Shown: positions 24,446 to 33,557, counted from the stretch's first letter. The stretch is 64,000 bases of DNA from Streptomyces sp. NBC_01241 (GCF_041435435.1 NZ_CP108494.1:5862501-5926500); one strand, 5' to 3'. Translations and numbers: made by a program. Notes: generated from the sequence alone by a model not told the origin.

Positions 24446-24670
24446 TTGAAGCGCGACATCCACCCCGAGTACGTCGAGACGCAGGTCAGCTGCACCTGTG
24501 GCGCGTCGTTCACGACCCGGAGCACCATCGGCGGCGGCAACATCCGCGCCGACGTCTGCTCCGAGTGCCACCCGTTCTACACGGGCAAGCAGAAGATCCT
24601 CGACACCGGTGGCCGCGTGGCCCGCTTCGAGGCCCGCTTCGGCAAGGCTGCCGGCTCCGCCAGCAAGTAG
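24446..24670 (+). CDS. rpmE: 50S ribosomal protein L31, zinc-binding type
   Basis: 74 aa. A large-subunit ribosomal protein. The zinc-ribbon cysteines are present: C16 and C18 in SCTCGAS and C38 and C41 in DVCSECHPFYTG, so this is the zinc-containing C+ form; zinc-free paralogues are made under Zur control in Streptomyces. The start is TTG at 24446, fixed by AGGAGA eight bases upstream and by the conserved MKRDIHPEY beginning. It is a single-gene unit: a U-tailed terminator follows and prfA has its own spacing. Confidence 0.96.
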   Translation: MKRDIHPEYVETQVSCTCGASFTTRSTIGGGNIRADVCSECHPFYTGKQKILDTGGRVARFEARFGKAAGSASK

Positions 24671-24681
24671 CGAGCCACTGC

Positions 24682-24730
24682 GCCGGTTCTCGGTGCCCTC
24701 TTCCCGGGGGCGTCGAGACCGGCGCTTTTT
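24682..24730 (+). terminator. rpmE terminator
   Basis: GCCGGT-CTCG-GCCC on the left pairs with GGGC-CGAG-ACCGGC on the right, with small bulges (24682-24723), followed by a five-T run at 24726-24730, 11 bp after the rpmE stop. Confidence 0.8.
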
Positions 24731-24824
24731 CCGGCCCGGGGTACGGGGCCGTCCCCCATCCCGGCCCGGACAGCAGCACGCCGTCCAGCAGGCACGTTCG
24801 AATGAAGAAACCAGGAGCCCGAAG

Positions 24825-25901
24825 ATGTTCGAGGCGGTCGAGGAACTGATCGGTGAACAGACCGATCTTGAGAAGAAGCTCGCGGACCCGTCCGTCCACG
24901 CCGACCAGGCCAACGCGCGCAAGCTCAACAAGCGCTACGCCGAGCTGACCCCGATCGTCGCCACGTACCGCTCCTGGAAGCAGACCGGGGACGACATCGA
25001 GACGGCCCGCGAGCTGGCCGCCGACGACCCCGACTTCGCCGCCGAGGTCAAGGACCTGGAGAAGCAGCGCGAAGAGCTCACCGAGAAGCTCCGCCTCCTC
25101 CTGGTCCCGCGCGACCCGAGCGACGACAAGGACGTGCTCCTGGAGATCAAGGCGGGCGCGGGCGGCGACGAGTCCGCCCTGTTCGCCGGCGACCTGCTGC
25201 GGATGTATCTGCGCTACGCCGAGCGCGTCGGCTGGAAGACCGAGATCATCGACTCCACCGAGTCCGAGCTCGGCGGCTACAAGGACGTCCAGGTCGCCGT
25301 GAAGACCAAGGGCGGCAACGGTGCCACCGAGCCCGGCCAGGGCGTGTGGGCCCGGATGAAGTACGAGGGCGGGGTGCACCGCGTGCAGCGGGTGCCGTCC
25401 ACCGAGTCCCAGGGTCGCATCCACACCTCCGCCGCCGGCGTGCTCGTCACGCCCGAGGCCGAGGAGGTCGACGTCGAGATCCATGCCAACGATCTCCGTA
25501 TCGACGTCTACCGCTCCTCGGGCCCCGGCGGCCAGTCCGTCAACACGACGGACTCGGCGGTCCGCATCACCCACCTGCCGACCGGCGTCGTCGCCTCCTG
25601 CCAGAACGAGAAGAGCCAGCTCCAGAACAAGGAGCAGGCCATGCGCATCCTGCGGTCGCGCCTGCTCGCCGCCGCCCAGGAGGCCGCGGAGCGGGAAGCC
25701 TCGGACGTACGACGCAGTCAGGTGCGTACGGTCGACCGATCCGAGAAGATCCGTACATACAACTTCCCGGAAAACCGGATCTCGGACCACCGTGTCGGTT
25801 TCAAGGCGTACAACTTGGATCAGGTGCTCGACGGCGACCTGGACGCGGTGATCCAGGCCTGCGTCGACGCCGACTCCGCCGCCAAGCTCGCTGCCGCATA
25901 A
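24825..25901 (+). CDS. prfA: peptide chain release factor 1
   Basis: 358 aa. It reads UAA and UAG stop codons and triggers peptide release. The GGQ motif is at 235-237 (SSGPGGQSVNT), the substrate of the methyltransferase encoded by the next gene. The stop-codon-reading tripeptide of RF1 is PST at 191-193 in RVPSTESQGRIH; it is PAT in E. coli. Length is normal. ATG 24825 follows CAGGAG with 9-nt spacing. prmC starts 40 bp after the stop, so the release factor and its modifying enzyme form an operon. Confidence 0.97.
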   Translation: MFEAVEELIGEQTDLEKKLADPSVHADQANARKLNKRYAELTPIVATYRSWKQTGDDIETARELAADDPDFAAEVKDLEKQREELTEKLRLLLVPRDPSDDKDVLLEIKAGAGGDESALFAGDLLRMYLRYAERVGWKTEIIDSTESELGGYKDVQVAVKTKGGNGATEPGQGVWARMKYEGGVHRVQRVPSTESQGRIHTSAAGVLVTPEAEEVDVEIHANDLRIDVYRSSGPGGQSVNTTDSAVRITHLPTGVVASCQNEKSQLQNKEQAMRILRSRLLAAAQEAAEREASDVRRSQVRTVDRSEKIRTYNFPENRISDHRVGFKAYNLDQVLDGDLDAVIQACVDADSAAKLAAA

Positions 25902-25941
25902 GCAAAGCCCGCCCCGCCCGTAACCCGTACGGAGAACCGCG

Positions 25942-26787
25942 ATGAACCTGCTGCTCGCCGAGGTGGCCCAGGCCACTCAGCGGCTGGCCGACGCCGGTGT
26001 GCCCTCCCCGCGATTCGACGCGGAGGAACTCGCCGCGTTCGTGCACGGCGTGAAGCGGGGCGAACTGCACCATGTGCCGGACGCGGACTTCGACGCCCGC
26101 TACTGGGAGGCCATCGCCCGCCGCGAGGCCCGCGAACCGCTCCAGCACATCACCGGACGCGCCTTCTTCCGCTACCTGGAACTCCAGGTAGGCCCCGGCG
26201 TCTTCGTCCCCCGCCCGGAGACCGAATCGGTCGTCGGCTGGGCGATAGACGCCGTACGCGCGATGGACGTCGTCGAACCGGTCGTCGTCGACCTGTGCAG
26301 CGGCTCGGGCGCCATCGCCCTGGCCATGGCCCAGGAGGTGCCGCGCTCCCGAGTGCACGCCGTGGAGCTGTCCGAGGACGCCCTCAAGTGGACCAGGAAG
26401 AACGCCGAGGGGTCCAGGGTCACCGTCCACCGGGGAGACGCGCTCACCGCCCTCCCCGAGCTCGACGGCCAGGTCGACCTGGTCATCTCCAACCCGCCGT
26501 ACATCCCGCTCACCGAATGGGAGTACGTGGCACCCGAGGCCCGCGACCACGACCCGGAGATGGCCCTCTTCTCCGGCGAGGACGGCCTCGACACCATCCG
26601 CGGCATCGAACGGACCGCGCACCGCCTGCTGCGCCCCGGCGGCCTCGTCGTCATCGAGCACGCCGACACCCAGGGCGGCCAGGTGCCGTGGATCTTCACC
26701 GAGGAGCGTGGCTGGGCCGACGCGGCCGACCACCCCGACCTGAACAACCGGCCGCGGTTCGCCACGGCCCGCAAGGCCATGCCGTGA
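25942..26787 (+). CDS. prmC: release factor glutamine methyltransferase
   Basis: 281 aa. It methylates the glutamine of the GGQ motif of release factors using AdoMet. An N-terminal helical domain (about 1-75) is followed by VPRPETE (89-95), AdoMet motif I VVDLCSGSGAIAL near 114-126 and the catalytic NPPYIPL (NPPY at 184-187), the HemK/PrmC signature. ATG 25942 has GGAGAA upstream. Cotranscribed with prfA (40-bp gap) and the following threonylcarbamoyl-AMP synthase gene (64-bp gap). Confidence 0.95.
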   Translation: MNLLLAEVAQATQRLADAGVPSPRFDAEELAAFVHGVKRGELHHVPDADFDARYWEAIARREAREPLQHITGRAFFRYLELQVGPGVFVPRPETESVVGWAIDAVRAMDVVEPVVVDLCSGSGAIALAMAQEVPRSRVHAVELSEDALKWTRKNAEGSRVTVHRGDALTALPELDGQVDLVISNPPYIPLTEWEYVAPEARDHDPEMALFSGEDGLDTIRGIERTAHRLLRPGGLVVIEHADTQGGQVPWIFTEERGWADAADHPDLNNRPRFATARKAMP

Positions 26788-26851
26788 CCGGCGGCCACCG
26801 CCCGCACGACCCGTACCCGCCCTACCCGTACACGCTTGAGGAGGCCGGCTG

Positions 26852-27499
26852 ATGGCACGGCGATACGACTGCAACGACGCGACCGACCGTACGACGGGTC
26901 TGCGTGAGGCCGCGTCGGCCGTCCGCCGCGGCGAACTGGTCGTGCTGCCCACCGACACCGTGTACGGGCTCGGTGCGGACGCCTTCAGTTCCGAGGGCGT
27001 CGCCGACCTGCTGGACGCCAAGGGCCGCGGCCGCAACATGCCGACCCCCGTCCTGATCGGCTCCCCGAACACCCTGCACGGGCTGGTCACCGACTTCTCC
27101 GAGCAGGCCTGGGAACTCGTCGACGCCTTCTGGCCCGGTGCCCTCACGCTCGTCGCCAAGCACCAGCCGTCGCTCCAGTGGGACCTCGGGGACACCCGTG
27201 GCACCGTCGCCATCCGGATGCCGCTGCACCCGGTCGCCATCGAACTGCTCACCGAGGTCGGCCCGATGGCCGTCTCCAGCGCCAACCTCACCGGCCACCC
27301 GGCCCCCGAGGACTGCGACGCCGCCCAGGAGATGCTCGGCGACTCCGTCTCCGTCTACCTCGACGGCGGCCCGACGCCCGGCATCGTGCCGTCGTCGATC
27401 GTCGACGTGACCGGCAAGGTCCCCGTACTGCTGCGCGCGGGCGCGCTCTCCGTCGAGGAACTCCGCAAGGTGGTACCCGACCTCGAGGTGGCCAATTGA
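26852..27499 (+). CDS. L-threonylcarbamoyladenylate synthase (TsaC/Sua5 family)
   Basis: 215 aa. It makes threonylcarbamoyl-AMP from threonine, bicarbonate and ATP for the t6A37 modification of ANN-decoding tRNAs. The YrdC fold is complete: GELVVLPTDTVYGLGADAF, KGRGRNMPTPVLIGSP and MAVSSANLTGHPAP. Its length lies between TsaC (about 190) and full Sua5 (about 340), so the C-terminal Sua5 domain is absent. AGGAGG lies upstream of ATG 26852. The stop overlaps the next start (TTGA). Confidence 0.93.
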   Translation: MARRYDCNDATDRTTGLREAASAVRRGELVVLPTDTVYGLGADAFSSEGVADLLDAKGRGRNMPTPVLIGSPNTLHGLVTDFSEQAWELVDAFWPGALTLVAKHQPSLQWDLGDTRGTVAIRMPLHPVAIELLTEVGPMAVSSANLTGHPAPEDCDAAQEMLGDSVSVYLDGGPTPGIVPSSIVDVTGKVPVLLRAGALSVEELRKVVPDLEVAN

Positions 27500-28137
27500 C
27501 CGCCCCCGAGGGGCGTGGCATAGCGGGGCGGACCGACACTTTCCGCATCCTCCACGTCAGCACCGGCAACGTCTGCCGCTCACCGATCACCGAGCGGCTG
27601 ACCCGGCACGCCCTGGTGGACCGCCTCGGCGATCCGCGGCAGGGCGGACTGATCGTGGAGAGCGCGGGCACCTGGGGTCATGAAGGCGCCCCCATGGAGG
27701 CCAACGCCGAGACCGTCCTCGCCGACTTCGGCGCCGACACCACCGGCTTCGTCGGCCGGGAACTCCTCGACGAGCACGTGATCCGCGCCGACCTGGTGCT
27801 CACCGCCACCCGCGACCACCGGGCCCAGGTCATCTCGATGGGTCACTCGGCCGGCCTGCGGACCTTCACCCTCAAGGAATTCACCCGGCTGGTCCGGGCC
27901 ATAGACCCCGCCACGCTGCCCGACCCGCGCGACGAGGGCGTCGTCGAGCGCGCCCGCGCACTGGTCCGCGCCGCGGCCGCGCTGCGCGGCTGGCTGCTGG
28001 CCCCCACCGCCGAGGCCGACGAGGTGTACGACCCGTACGGCGCCCCGATCACGTTCTTCCGGTCCATCGGCGACGAGATCAATCAGGCCCTCGACCCGGT
28101 CGTGACGGCCCTGACGGGCATCACGGCCAGCCACTGA
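27496..28137 (+). CDS. LMW protein-tyrosine-phosphatase-like protein lacking the nucleophilic Cys
   Basis: 213 aa from TTG 27496, the only in-frame start compatible with the fold; it overlaps the previous stop by 4 bp. The P-loop of low-molecular-weight phosphatases, C-x5-R-S, reads here VSTGNVCRSP: the nucleophile position is S22 (codon AGC), while N25, C27, R28 and S29 are kept. The DPYG segment that normally carries the general acid is present near the end (VYDPYGAP). With Ser in place of Cys classical phosphatase chemistry is not expected, so this may be a phosphotyrosine- or arginine-phosphate-binding pseudoenzyme. Its last 17 codons are copied twice downstream by a 167-bp tandem repeat. 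Confidence 0.85.
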   Translation: MTAPEGRGIAGRTDTFRILHVSTGNVCRSPITERLTRHALVDRLGDPRQGGLIVESAGTWGHEGAPMEANAETVLADFGADTTGFVGRELLDEHVIRADLVLTATRDHRAQVISMGHSAGLRTFTLKEFTRLVRAIDPATLPDPRDEGVVERARALVRAAAALRGWLLAPTAEADEVYDPYGAPITFFRSIGDEINQALDPVVTALTGITASH

Positions 28138-28538
28138 GGACGCGGTCCTGCCGCCCGTCCCGGCGGCCGGAGGCCGGCGCAGCGGGCCGAAGCCCGGGAG
28201 GCCCCCTGGGGCCGAGTGGTGCGAGGGGCGCGTCGGGAATGGTGTTCGACCAGGCCCTCGACCCGGTCGTCACGGCCCTGACGGGCATCACGGCCAGCCA
28301 CTGAGGACGCGGTCCTGCCGCCCGTCCCGGCGGCCGGAGGCCGGCGCAGCGGGCCGAAGCCCGGGAGGCCCCCTGGGGCCGAGTGGTGCGAGGGGCGCGT
28401 CGGGAATGGTGTTCGACCAGGCCCTCGACCCGGTCGTGACGGCCCTGACGGGCATCACGGCCAGCCACTGAGGACGCGGTCCTGCCGCCCGTCCCGGCGG
28501 CCGGAGGCCGGCGCAGCGGGCCGAAGCCCGGGAGGCCC
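28084..28538. repeat. 167-bp tandem repeat covering the end of the phosphatase-like gene
   Basis: Copy 1 is 28084-28250, copy 2 28251-28417, copy 3 28418-28538 (121 bp before it diverges). Period is exactly 167 bp. The copies are almost identical; copy 2 has C where 1 and 3 have G in the segment CGGTCGTNACGG. Each copy carries the last 17 codons and stop of the phosphatase-like gene plus 114 bp of 3' flank. Confidence 0.95.
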
Positions 28539-28760
28539 TCCGGGGCTTAGCGGCGTGTCCGGAACGGTGTTCACCGGCGTACCGGCCCCGCGCTGAGCGC
28601 AGACCGCTCCAGCGCCACTCCGACGGCTGTACGTCCGGACCCGGCACTAGGGGGGGCCGGGCGGGTGTACGACGTCGCCGTACAGCGGGCAGGGGGCCCC
28701 TTCCGGGCCTACATTTGGAGCTGACCCAAGCGCACCCCTCCCCAGGCCCGGAGCTTCCCG
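28138..28760. other. intergenic region between phosphatase-like gene and glyA
   Basis: 623 bp without an independent gene. The first 400 bp are the tandem repeat copies. The last 220 bp lead to glyA; TACATT at 28710-28715 could be a -10 box but no matching -35 is seen, and I recognise no riboswitch. Confidence 0.5.
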
Positions 28761-30026
28761 ATGCCGGTCACCACTCCTGCCGCACCCCCCTCCGACGCCG
28801 GGACCAGCCTGCCGCAGGACTTCGGCGCCCTGCTCCGGGAAGATCCGGAGATCGCCGCCGTGCTCCTGGGCGAGCTGCACCGGCAGTCGACCACCCTGCA
28901 GCTGATCGCCGCCGAGAACTTCACCTCGCCCGCGGTCCTCGCCGCCCTCGGCTCACCGCTCGCCAACAAGTACGCCGAGGGCTACCCCGACGCCCGCTAC
29001 CACGGCGGCTGCGAGCACGCCGACGCCGCCGAACGCATCGCCTGCCGACGGGCCACCGAGCTCTTCGGCGCCGAACACGCCAACGTTCAGGCGCACTCCG
29101 GCTCCTCCGCCGTCCTCGCCGCGTACGCGGCCCTGCTGCGCCCCGGCGACACGGTGCTCGCGATGGGACTCCCGTACGGCGGACATCTCACCCACGGCTC
29201 GCCCGCCAACTTCTCCGGCCGCTGGTTCGAGTTCATCGGATACGGGGTCGACTCCGAGAGCGGCCTGATCGACTACGAGCAGGTGCGCACCCTGGCCCGT
29301 GCGCACCGCCCCAAGGCGATCGTCAGCGGCTCGATCTCGTACCCCCGCCATCCCGACTACGAACACTTCCGGGACATCGCGGACGAGGTGGGCGCGTACC
29401 TCATCGCCGACGCCGCGCACCCGATGGGACTGATCGCCGGGGGAGCGGCGCCGAGCCCGGTGCCGTACGCCGATGTGGTCTGCGCGACCACGCACAAGGT
29501 GCTGCGCGGTCCGCGCGGCGGGATGATCCTGTGCGGTGCGGAGCTGGCCGAGCGCATCGACCGCGCGGTCTTCCCCTTCACGCAGGGGGGCGCGCAGATG
29601 CACACGGTCGCTGCGAAGGCCGTCGCGTTCGGGGAGGCGGCCACGCCCGCGTTCGCGGACTACGCCCATCGTGTGGTGGCCCATGCCCGGGTGCTGGCCG
29701 CCGGCCTGGCGGCCGAGGGCTTCGAGATCACCACGGGCGGCACGGACACCCACCTGATCGTCGCGGACCCGGCCCCGCTCGGCGTCGACGGCCCGGTCGC
29801 CCGCGCCCGGCTGGCAGCGGCCGGCCTGGTGCTGGACACCTGCGCGCTTCCGTACGGGGACGCCCGGGGCGTCAGGCTGGGCACCGCGGCCGTCACCACC
29901 CAGGGCATGGACGTCGCCGACATGGCGCGGCTGGCGGCGCTCTTCGGAGCGGCGGTGCGTGAGGAGGGCGACATCCGGGCGGAGGTCCGGGAGCTGGCCC
30001 GGAAATATCCGCCCTATCCGGCGTAG
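28761..30026 (+). CDS. glyA: serine hydroxymethyltransferase
   Basis: 421 aa. It interconverts serine and glycine with tetrahydrofolate, supplying one-carbon units. It is a fold-type I PLP enzyme: K246 in CATTHKVLRGPRGG binds PLP; LIAAENFTS, NKYAEGYPDARYHGG and ADAAH-GLIAGG are family blocks. The residue following the PLP lysine is V (THKVL) where most enzymes have T (THKTL), and the usual HVAGL reads HPMGL, marking an actinobacterial subtype. GGAG lies 7 nt before ATG 28761. The gene seems monocistronic, with the lipid-carrier transferase gene 104 bp downstream. Confidence 0.95.
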   Translation: MPVTTPAAPPSDAGTSLPQDFGALLREDPEIAAVLLGELHRQSTTLQLIAAENFTSPAVLAALGSPLANKYAEGYPDARYHGGCEHADAAERIACRRATELFGAEHANVQAHSGSSAVLAAYAALLRPGDTVLAMGLPYGGHLTHGSPANFSGRWFEFIGYGVDSESGLIDYEQVRTLARAHRPKAIVSGSISYPRHPDYEHFRDIADEVGAYLIADAAHPMGLIAGGAAPSPVPYADVVCATTHKVLRGPRGGMILCGAELAERIDRAVFPFTQGGAQMHTVAAKAVAFGEAATPAFADYAHRVVAHARVLAAGLAAEGFEITTGGTDTHLIVADPAPLGVDGPVARARLAAAGLVLDTCALPYGDARGVRLGTAAVTTQGMDVADMARLAALFGAAVREEGDIRAEVRELARKYPPYPA

Positions 30027-30130
30027 ACCTGGTCCGTGCAACCATCGGCCCGTCCTCCGTGTCCTCAACCACGGGTCCCACCTCGTTAAGGTGTGGGCTG
30101 AGATGGCCGGCGAAATCTGTGGGGCAGCCC

Positions 30131-31504
30131 GTGCGTGATTACCTGCTGACGCTCTGTGTCACGGCCGCGGTGACCTATCTGCTGACCGGCCCGGTGCGTA
30201 AATTCGCCATCGCGGTCGGGGCGATGCCCGCGATCCGTGCGCGTGACGTCCACCGAGAACCGACACCGCGGCTCGGTGGCATCGCCATGTTCGGCGGGCT
30301 GTGCGCGGGGCTGATCGTCGCGGCGCATCTGTACAACCTCGACTGGGTCTTCAAACTCTCCAACGAGCCGCGGGCGCTGCTCTCCGGGGCCGCGCTGATC
30401 TGGCTGATCGGTGTGCTGGACGACAAGTTCGAGATCGACGCACTGATCAAGCTCGGCGGGCAGATGATCGCCGCCGCGGTCATGGTGATCCAGGGCCTGA
30501 CGATCCTGTGGCTGCCGATCCCCGGCGTCGGCACCGTCGCGCTCACTCAGTGGCAGGGCACCCTGCTCACCGTCGCCATGGTCGTCATCACGATCAACGC
30601 GGTCAACTTCGTCGACGGTCTGGACGGTCTCGCGGCGGGCACGGTCTGCATCGCCTCCGCCGCGTTCTTCCTGTACACGTACCGGCTCTGGTACGGGCAC
30701 ATGATCGAGGCCGCGGCCCCCGCGACGCTCTTCACGGCGATCCTGATGGGCATGTGCCTGGGCTTCCTGCCGCACAACATGCATCCGGCCCGGATCTTCA
30801 TGGGCGACTCGGGTTCGATGCTGATCGGCCTCGTGCTGGCGGCGGGCGCGATCTCCGTCACGGGGCAGGTCGACCCGGACACGATGAAGCTCTTCGCGGG
30901 CAGCGAGCGCGAGGCCACCCACGCGATGCTGCCGGTGTTCATCCCGCTGCTGCTGCCGCTGACCATCATCGCGATCCCGGCCGCCGACCTGGTGCTGGCG
31001 ATCGTGCGGCGTACCTGGAACGGCCAGTCGCCGTTCGCGGCGGACCGCGGCCATCTGCACCACCGGCTGCTGGAGATCGGCCATTCGCACAGCAGGTCCG
31101 TGCTGATCATGTACTTCTGGTCGGCGCTGATCGCCTTCGGCGCGGTCGGTTACTCCGTGCACTCGGCGTCCCTGTGGATCGTGCTGGTCATCATGGGGCT
31201 GAGCGCGCTGGGCCTCGTACTGCTGTTGATGCCCCGGTTCACCCCGCAGGCGCCGTACTGGGCGGAACGGTTCGTACCGCCCCGCTACCGTCGGCGCCGC
31301 GGCAAGGACGGGATGCCCGGCGCGGAACCATCGGCTCCGGGCGAGGCCCAACAGCGGCCCCTGGACACGCAGATGGGGCAGGAGGGGTACGAGCTCCAGG
31401 AGAGGGCCCCGGTCGTCGTGGGAGTTTCCGGCGTCAACGGGGCGACCGCGATCGGCCCCCGTTCGCGTCTTTCGGACAGAGACACGGCTGATTCAGCACG
31501 TTGA
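30131..31504 (+). CDS. WecA/TagO-type undecaprenyl-phosphate sugar-1-phosphate transferase
   Basis: 457 aa. It transfers a GlcNAc-1-phosphate-type unit from the UDP-sugar to undecaprenyl phosphate, the first membrane step of teichoic-acid-like or arabinogalactan-like wall polymers. About ten or eleven hydrophobic segments are seen. Catalytic motifs of the MraY/WecA family are LDDKFEID (first aspartates), NFVDGLDGLAAG, FMGDSGSM and the HLHHR loop. A 90-residue hydrophilic C-terminal tail follows the last membrane segment. GTG 30131 is chosen (GGGG six bases upstream). Placed directly before the ATP synthase genes, as in other actinobacteria; the product could supply the LCP ligase encoded at 23155. 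Confidence 0.92.
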   Translation: MRDYLLTLCVTAAVTYLLTGPVRKFAIAVGAMPAIRARDVHREPTPRLGGIAMFGGLCAGLIVAAHLYNLDWVFKLSNEPRALLSGAALIWLIGVLDDKFEIDALIKLGGQMIAAAVMVIQGLTILWLPIPGVGTVALTQWQGTLLTVAMVVITINAVNFVDGLDGLAAGTVCIASAAFFLYTYRLWYGHMIEAAAPATLFTAILMGMCLGFLPHNMHPARIFMGDSGSMLIGLVLAAGAISVTGQVDPDTMKLFAGSEREATHAMLPVFIPLLLPLTIIAIPAADLVLAIVRRTWNGQSPFAADRGHLHHRLLEIGHSHSRSVLIMYFWSALIAFGAVGYSVHSASLWIVLVIMGLSALGLVLLLMPRFTPQAPYWAERFVPPRYRRRRGKDGMPGAEPSAPGEAQQRPLDTQMGQEGYELQERAPVVVGVSGVNGATAIGPRSRLSDRDTADSAR

Positions 31505-31766
31505 CGATTCGGTCATCGAGGGGCAATACCAGACAAGACGTCGAGTTGCCTTGCTCACACGCGCGGGTTCGCCCACGTGTGTGACAGCGGGCACACTTTC
31601 TTGGTAAAGACCTCATCAAATAGTTTGTGATACCGTTCACGATGCCCGGTAACGGAGTCGAAGGACCTGAGTGCCACGGTCCATCGGCCCGAGGCATCGA
31701 CTCGGACCGGGCCTACGCTCGTCCATGACGACACACTGCCCACCCCCTGCAAGCGGAGCTGCCGCC

Positions 31767-32204
31767 ATGCCGTCCAACGACGTCCGGACTCTCCTTCAAG
31801 CCGCCGTACCCACCGCTGTCGCCGGCGCTGTTGCTGCCGCCGTCAGTGGTGGCGTTGCCGGCGGCAAGGGAGCCCTGGGCGCGGTCGTTGCGACGATCGT
31901 GGTGATCCTCTTCATGGGGATCGGACTCATGGTCCTGCAACGGACCGCGCGGTCCCTGCCCCACCTGTTCCAGGCGATGGGGCTGATGCTGTATACGACT
32001 CAGCTTCTCCTGTTGTTCGTTTTCGTCGCCGTATTCAAGAACACCACCATGTTCAACCCGAGGGCCTTCGCGATCACGCTGGTCGCGACGACTCTCGTGT
32101 GGATCGGCGCACAGACGCGTGCGCACATGAAGGCCAAGATCCTTTACGTCGAACCCGAGTCCGACAAGGGCGAAAAGCCCAAGAACACCGGGTCGAAGAC
32201 GTGA
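31767..32204 (+). CDS. atpI: ATP synthase protein I-like membrane protein
   Basis: 145 aa, four hydrophobic segments (about 11-30, 33-52, 68-87, 94-112) and a Lys-rich C-terminus. It occupies the atpI position at the head of the F1Fo operon; AtpI assists assembly of the c-ring. Sequence identity to classical AtpI is low, so the name rests largely on position and topology. ATG 31767 has GGAG eight bases upstream; an in-frame ATG 42 bases earlier is possible. The 262 bp upstream include an A/T-rich stretch near 31600-31640, the likely operon promoter. Confidence 0.8.
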   Translation: MPSNDVRTLLQAAVPTAVAGAVAAAVSGGVAGGKGALGAVVATIVVILFMGIGLMVLQRTARSLPHLFQAMGLMLYTTQLLLLFVFVAVFKNTTMFNPRAFAITLVATTLVWIGAQTRAHMKAKILYVEPESDKGEKPKNTGSKT

Positions 32205-32429
32205 AGGGTAGGGGCGGAATAAGTGCGAGTCCGGGACCCTGCTATCGTCCGGTTCCAACTGCGGCACTGCGGGCGCGGGCATGTGAGCTGACGCCTGCTC
32301 GATCGCGAGGCTCAATGCCTGACTGCCGCTCACACATCCGTAACACCAGTCCAGTGCCGAACCGCGGCTGCGCGCCGCGCCGACACAACGAGGTTGCCGT
32401 ACCTATGCGCCACGCTGAAGGAGCCCGCG

Positions 32430-33251
32430 GTGAGTGCTGACCCGACACAGGTGCTCGCCTTCGAGACCGATTGCCACATCTTCTCCGGTTGTGGTTTCCC
32501 GGGTCCTGGCTTGCACTCTTTCCTGTTCGAGCCGATCTTCGGTGACGCGAACAGCAACGTCTACTTCAACAAGACGATGCTGCTGGCGCTCCTCGGTACG
32601 GTCATCATCGTCGGCTTCTTCTGGGCTGCCTTCCGTAAGCCGAAGGTCGTTCCGGGCAAGCTGCAGATGGTCGCCGAGGCCGGCTACGACTTCGTCCGCC
32701 GCGGCATCGTCTACGAGACGCTCGGCAAGCGCGAGGGCGAGAAGTACGTCCCGCTGATGGTGTCGATCTTCTTCTTCGTGTGGATGATGAACCTCTGGTC
32801 GATCATCCCGCTCGCCCAGTTCCCGGTGACGTCGGTCATCGCGTACCCGGCCGCTCTGGCTCTGATCGTCTACGTCCTCTGGATGAGCATCACGTTCAAG
32901 AGGCACGGCTTCGTCGGTGGCTTCAAGAACCTGACCGGCTACGACAAGTCGCTCGGCGGGGTCCTGCCGCTGATCATGGTCATCGAGTTCTTCTCGAACG
33001 TCCTGGTCCGCCCCTTCACCCACGCGGTCCGACTCTTCGCGAACATGTTCGCGGGCCACACGCTGCTGCTGCTCTTCACCATCGCCAGCTGGTACCTGCT
33101 GAACGGCATCGGTATCGCCTACGCGGGTGTGTCGTTCGTGATGGTCATCGTGATGACGGCCTTCGAGCTCTTCATCCAGGCCGTTCAGGCATACGTCTTC
33201 GTGCTCCTGGCGTGCACCTTCATCCAGGGCGCTGTCGCCGAGCACCACTGA
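32430..33251 (+). CDS. atpB: F1Fo ATP synthase subunit a
   Basis: 273 aa. Integral Fo subunit forming the proton half-channels. Six or so membrane segments; the essential arginine lies in LVRPFTHAVRLFANMFAGHT, and the late ELFIQAVQAYVFVLL helix has the conserved Glu and Gln. GTG 32430 is fixed by GAAGGAG six bases upstream. A 225-bp gap separates it from atpI, so a second promoter or processing site could lie there, though none is evident. atpE follows after 72 bp. Confidence 0.97.
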   Translation: MSADPTQVLAFETDCHIFSGCGFPGPGLHSFLFEPIFGDANSNVYFNKTMLLALLGTVIIVGFFWAAFRKPKVVPGKLQMVAEAGYDFVRRGIVYETLGKREGEKYVPLMVSIFFFVWMMNLWSIIPLAQFPVTSVIAYPAALALIVYVLWMSITFKRHGFVGGFKNLTGYDKSLGGVLPLIMVIEFFSNVLVRPFTHAVRLFANMFAGHTLLLLFTIASWYLLNGIGIAYAGVSFVMVIVMTAFELFIQAVQAYVFVLLACTFIQGAVAEHH

Positions 33252-33323
33252 TCGCGCCTCCCATACCCCCAGTCGTCCGGTGGCCAACCCCCGCCGGTCC
33301 GTGAAAGAGAAGGAAGAACTGGC

Positions 33324-33557
33324 ATGTCCCAGACCCTTGCCGCCGTCACCGGTTCCCTCAGCTCCGTTGGTTACGGCCTGTCCGCCATCGGCCCCGGCGT
33401 CGGCGTCGGCATCATCTTCGGTAACGGCACGCAGGCACTCGCCCGTCAGCCCGAGGCTGCCGGCCTGATCCGCGCCAACCAGATCCTCGGCTTCGCCTTC
33501 TGTGAGGCGCTCGCCCTGATCGGTCTGGTCATGCCGTTCGTCTACCCGACCTCCTGA
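33324..33557 (+). CDS. atpE: F1Fo ATP synthase subunit c
   Basis: 77 aa. Two transmembrane helices joined by the RQP loop (41-43). The proton-carrying carboxylate is E61 in FAFCEALALIGLV. GPGVGVGIIFG in helix 1 carries the glycine packing motif. It is followed by atpF after 37 bp. The AAGGAAG ribosome-binding site is strong, fitting the high c-subunit stoichiometry. Confidence 0.98.
   Translation: MSQTLAAVTGSLSSVGYGLSAIGPGVGVGIIFGNGTQALARQPEAAGLIRANQILGFAFCEALALIGLVMPFVYPTS

Noticed and set aside
28084..28538. CRISPR array
   Set aside because: The units are contiguous 167-bp copies without short repeats and unique spacers, and no cas genes are present. The 26-27-bp units at 44815 likewise have no spacers.
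28083..28647. Overlapping minus-strand frames with repeated protein sequence
   Set aside because: They arise from the 167-bp DNA repeat and have no gene signals.
28610..28760. Glycine or folate-related riboswitch upstream of glyA
   Set aside because: No recognisable conserved core or paired glycine aptamers could be found in the 220 bp before glyA.
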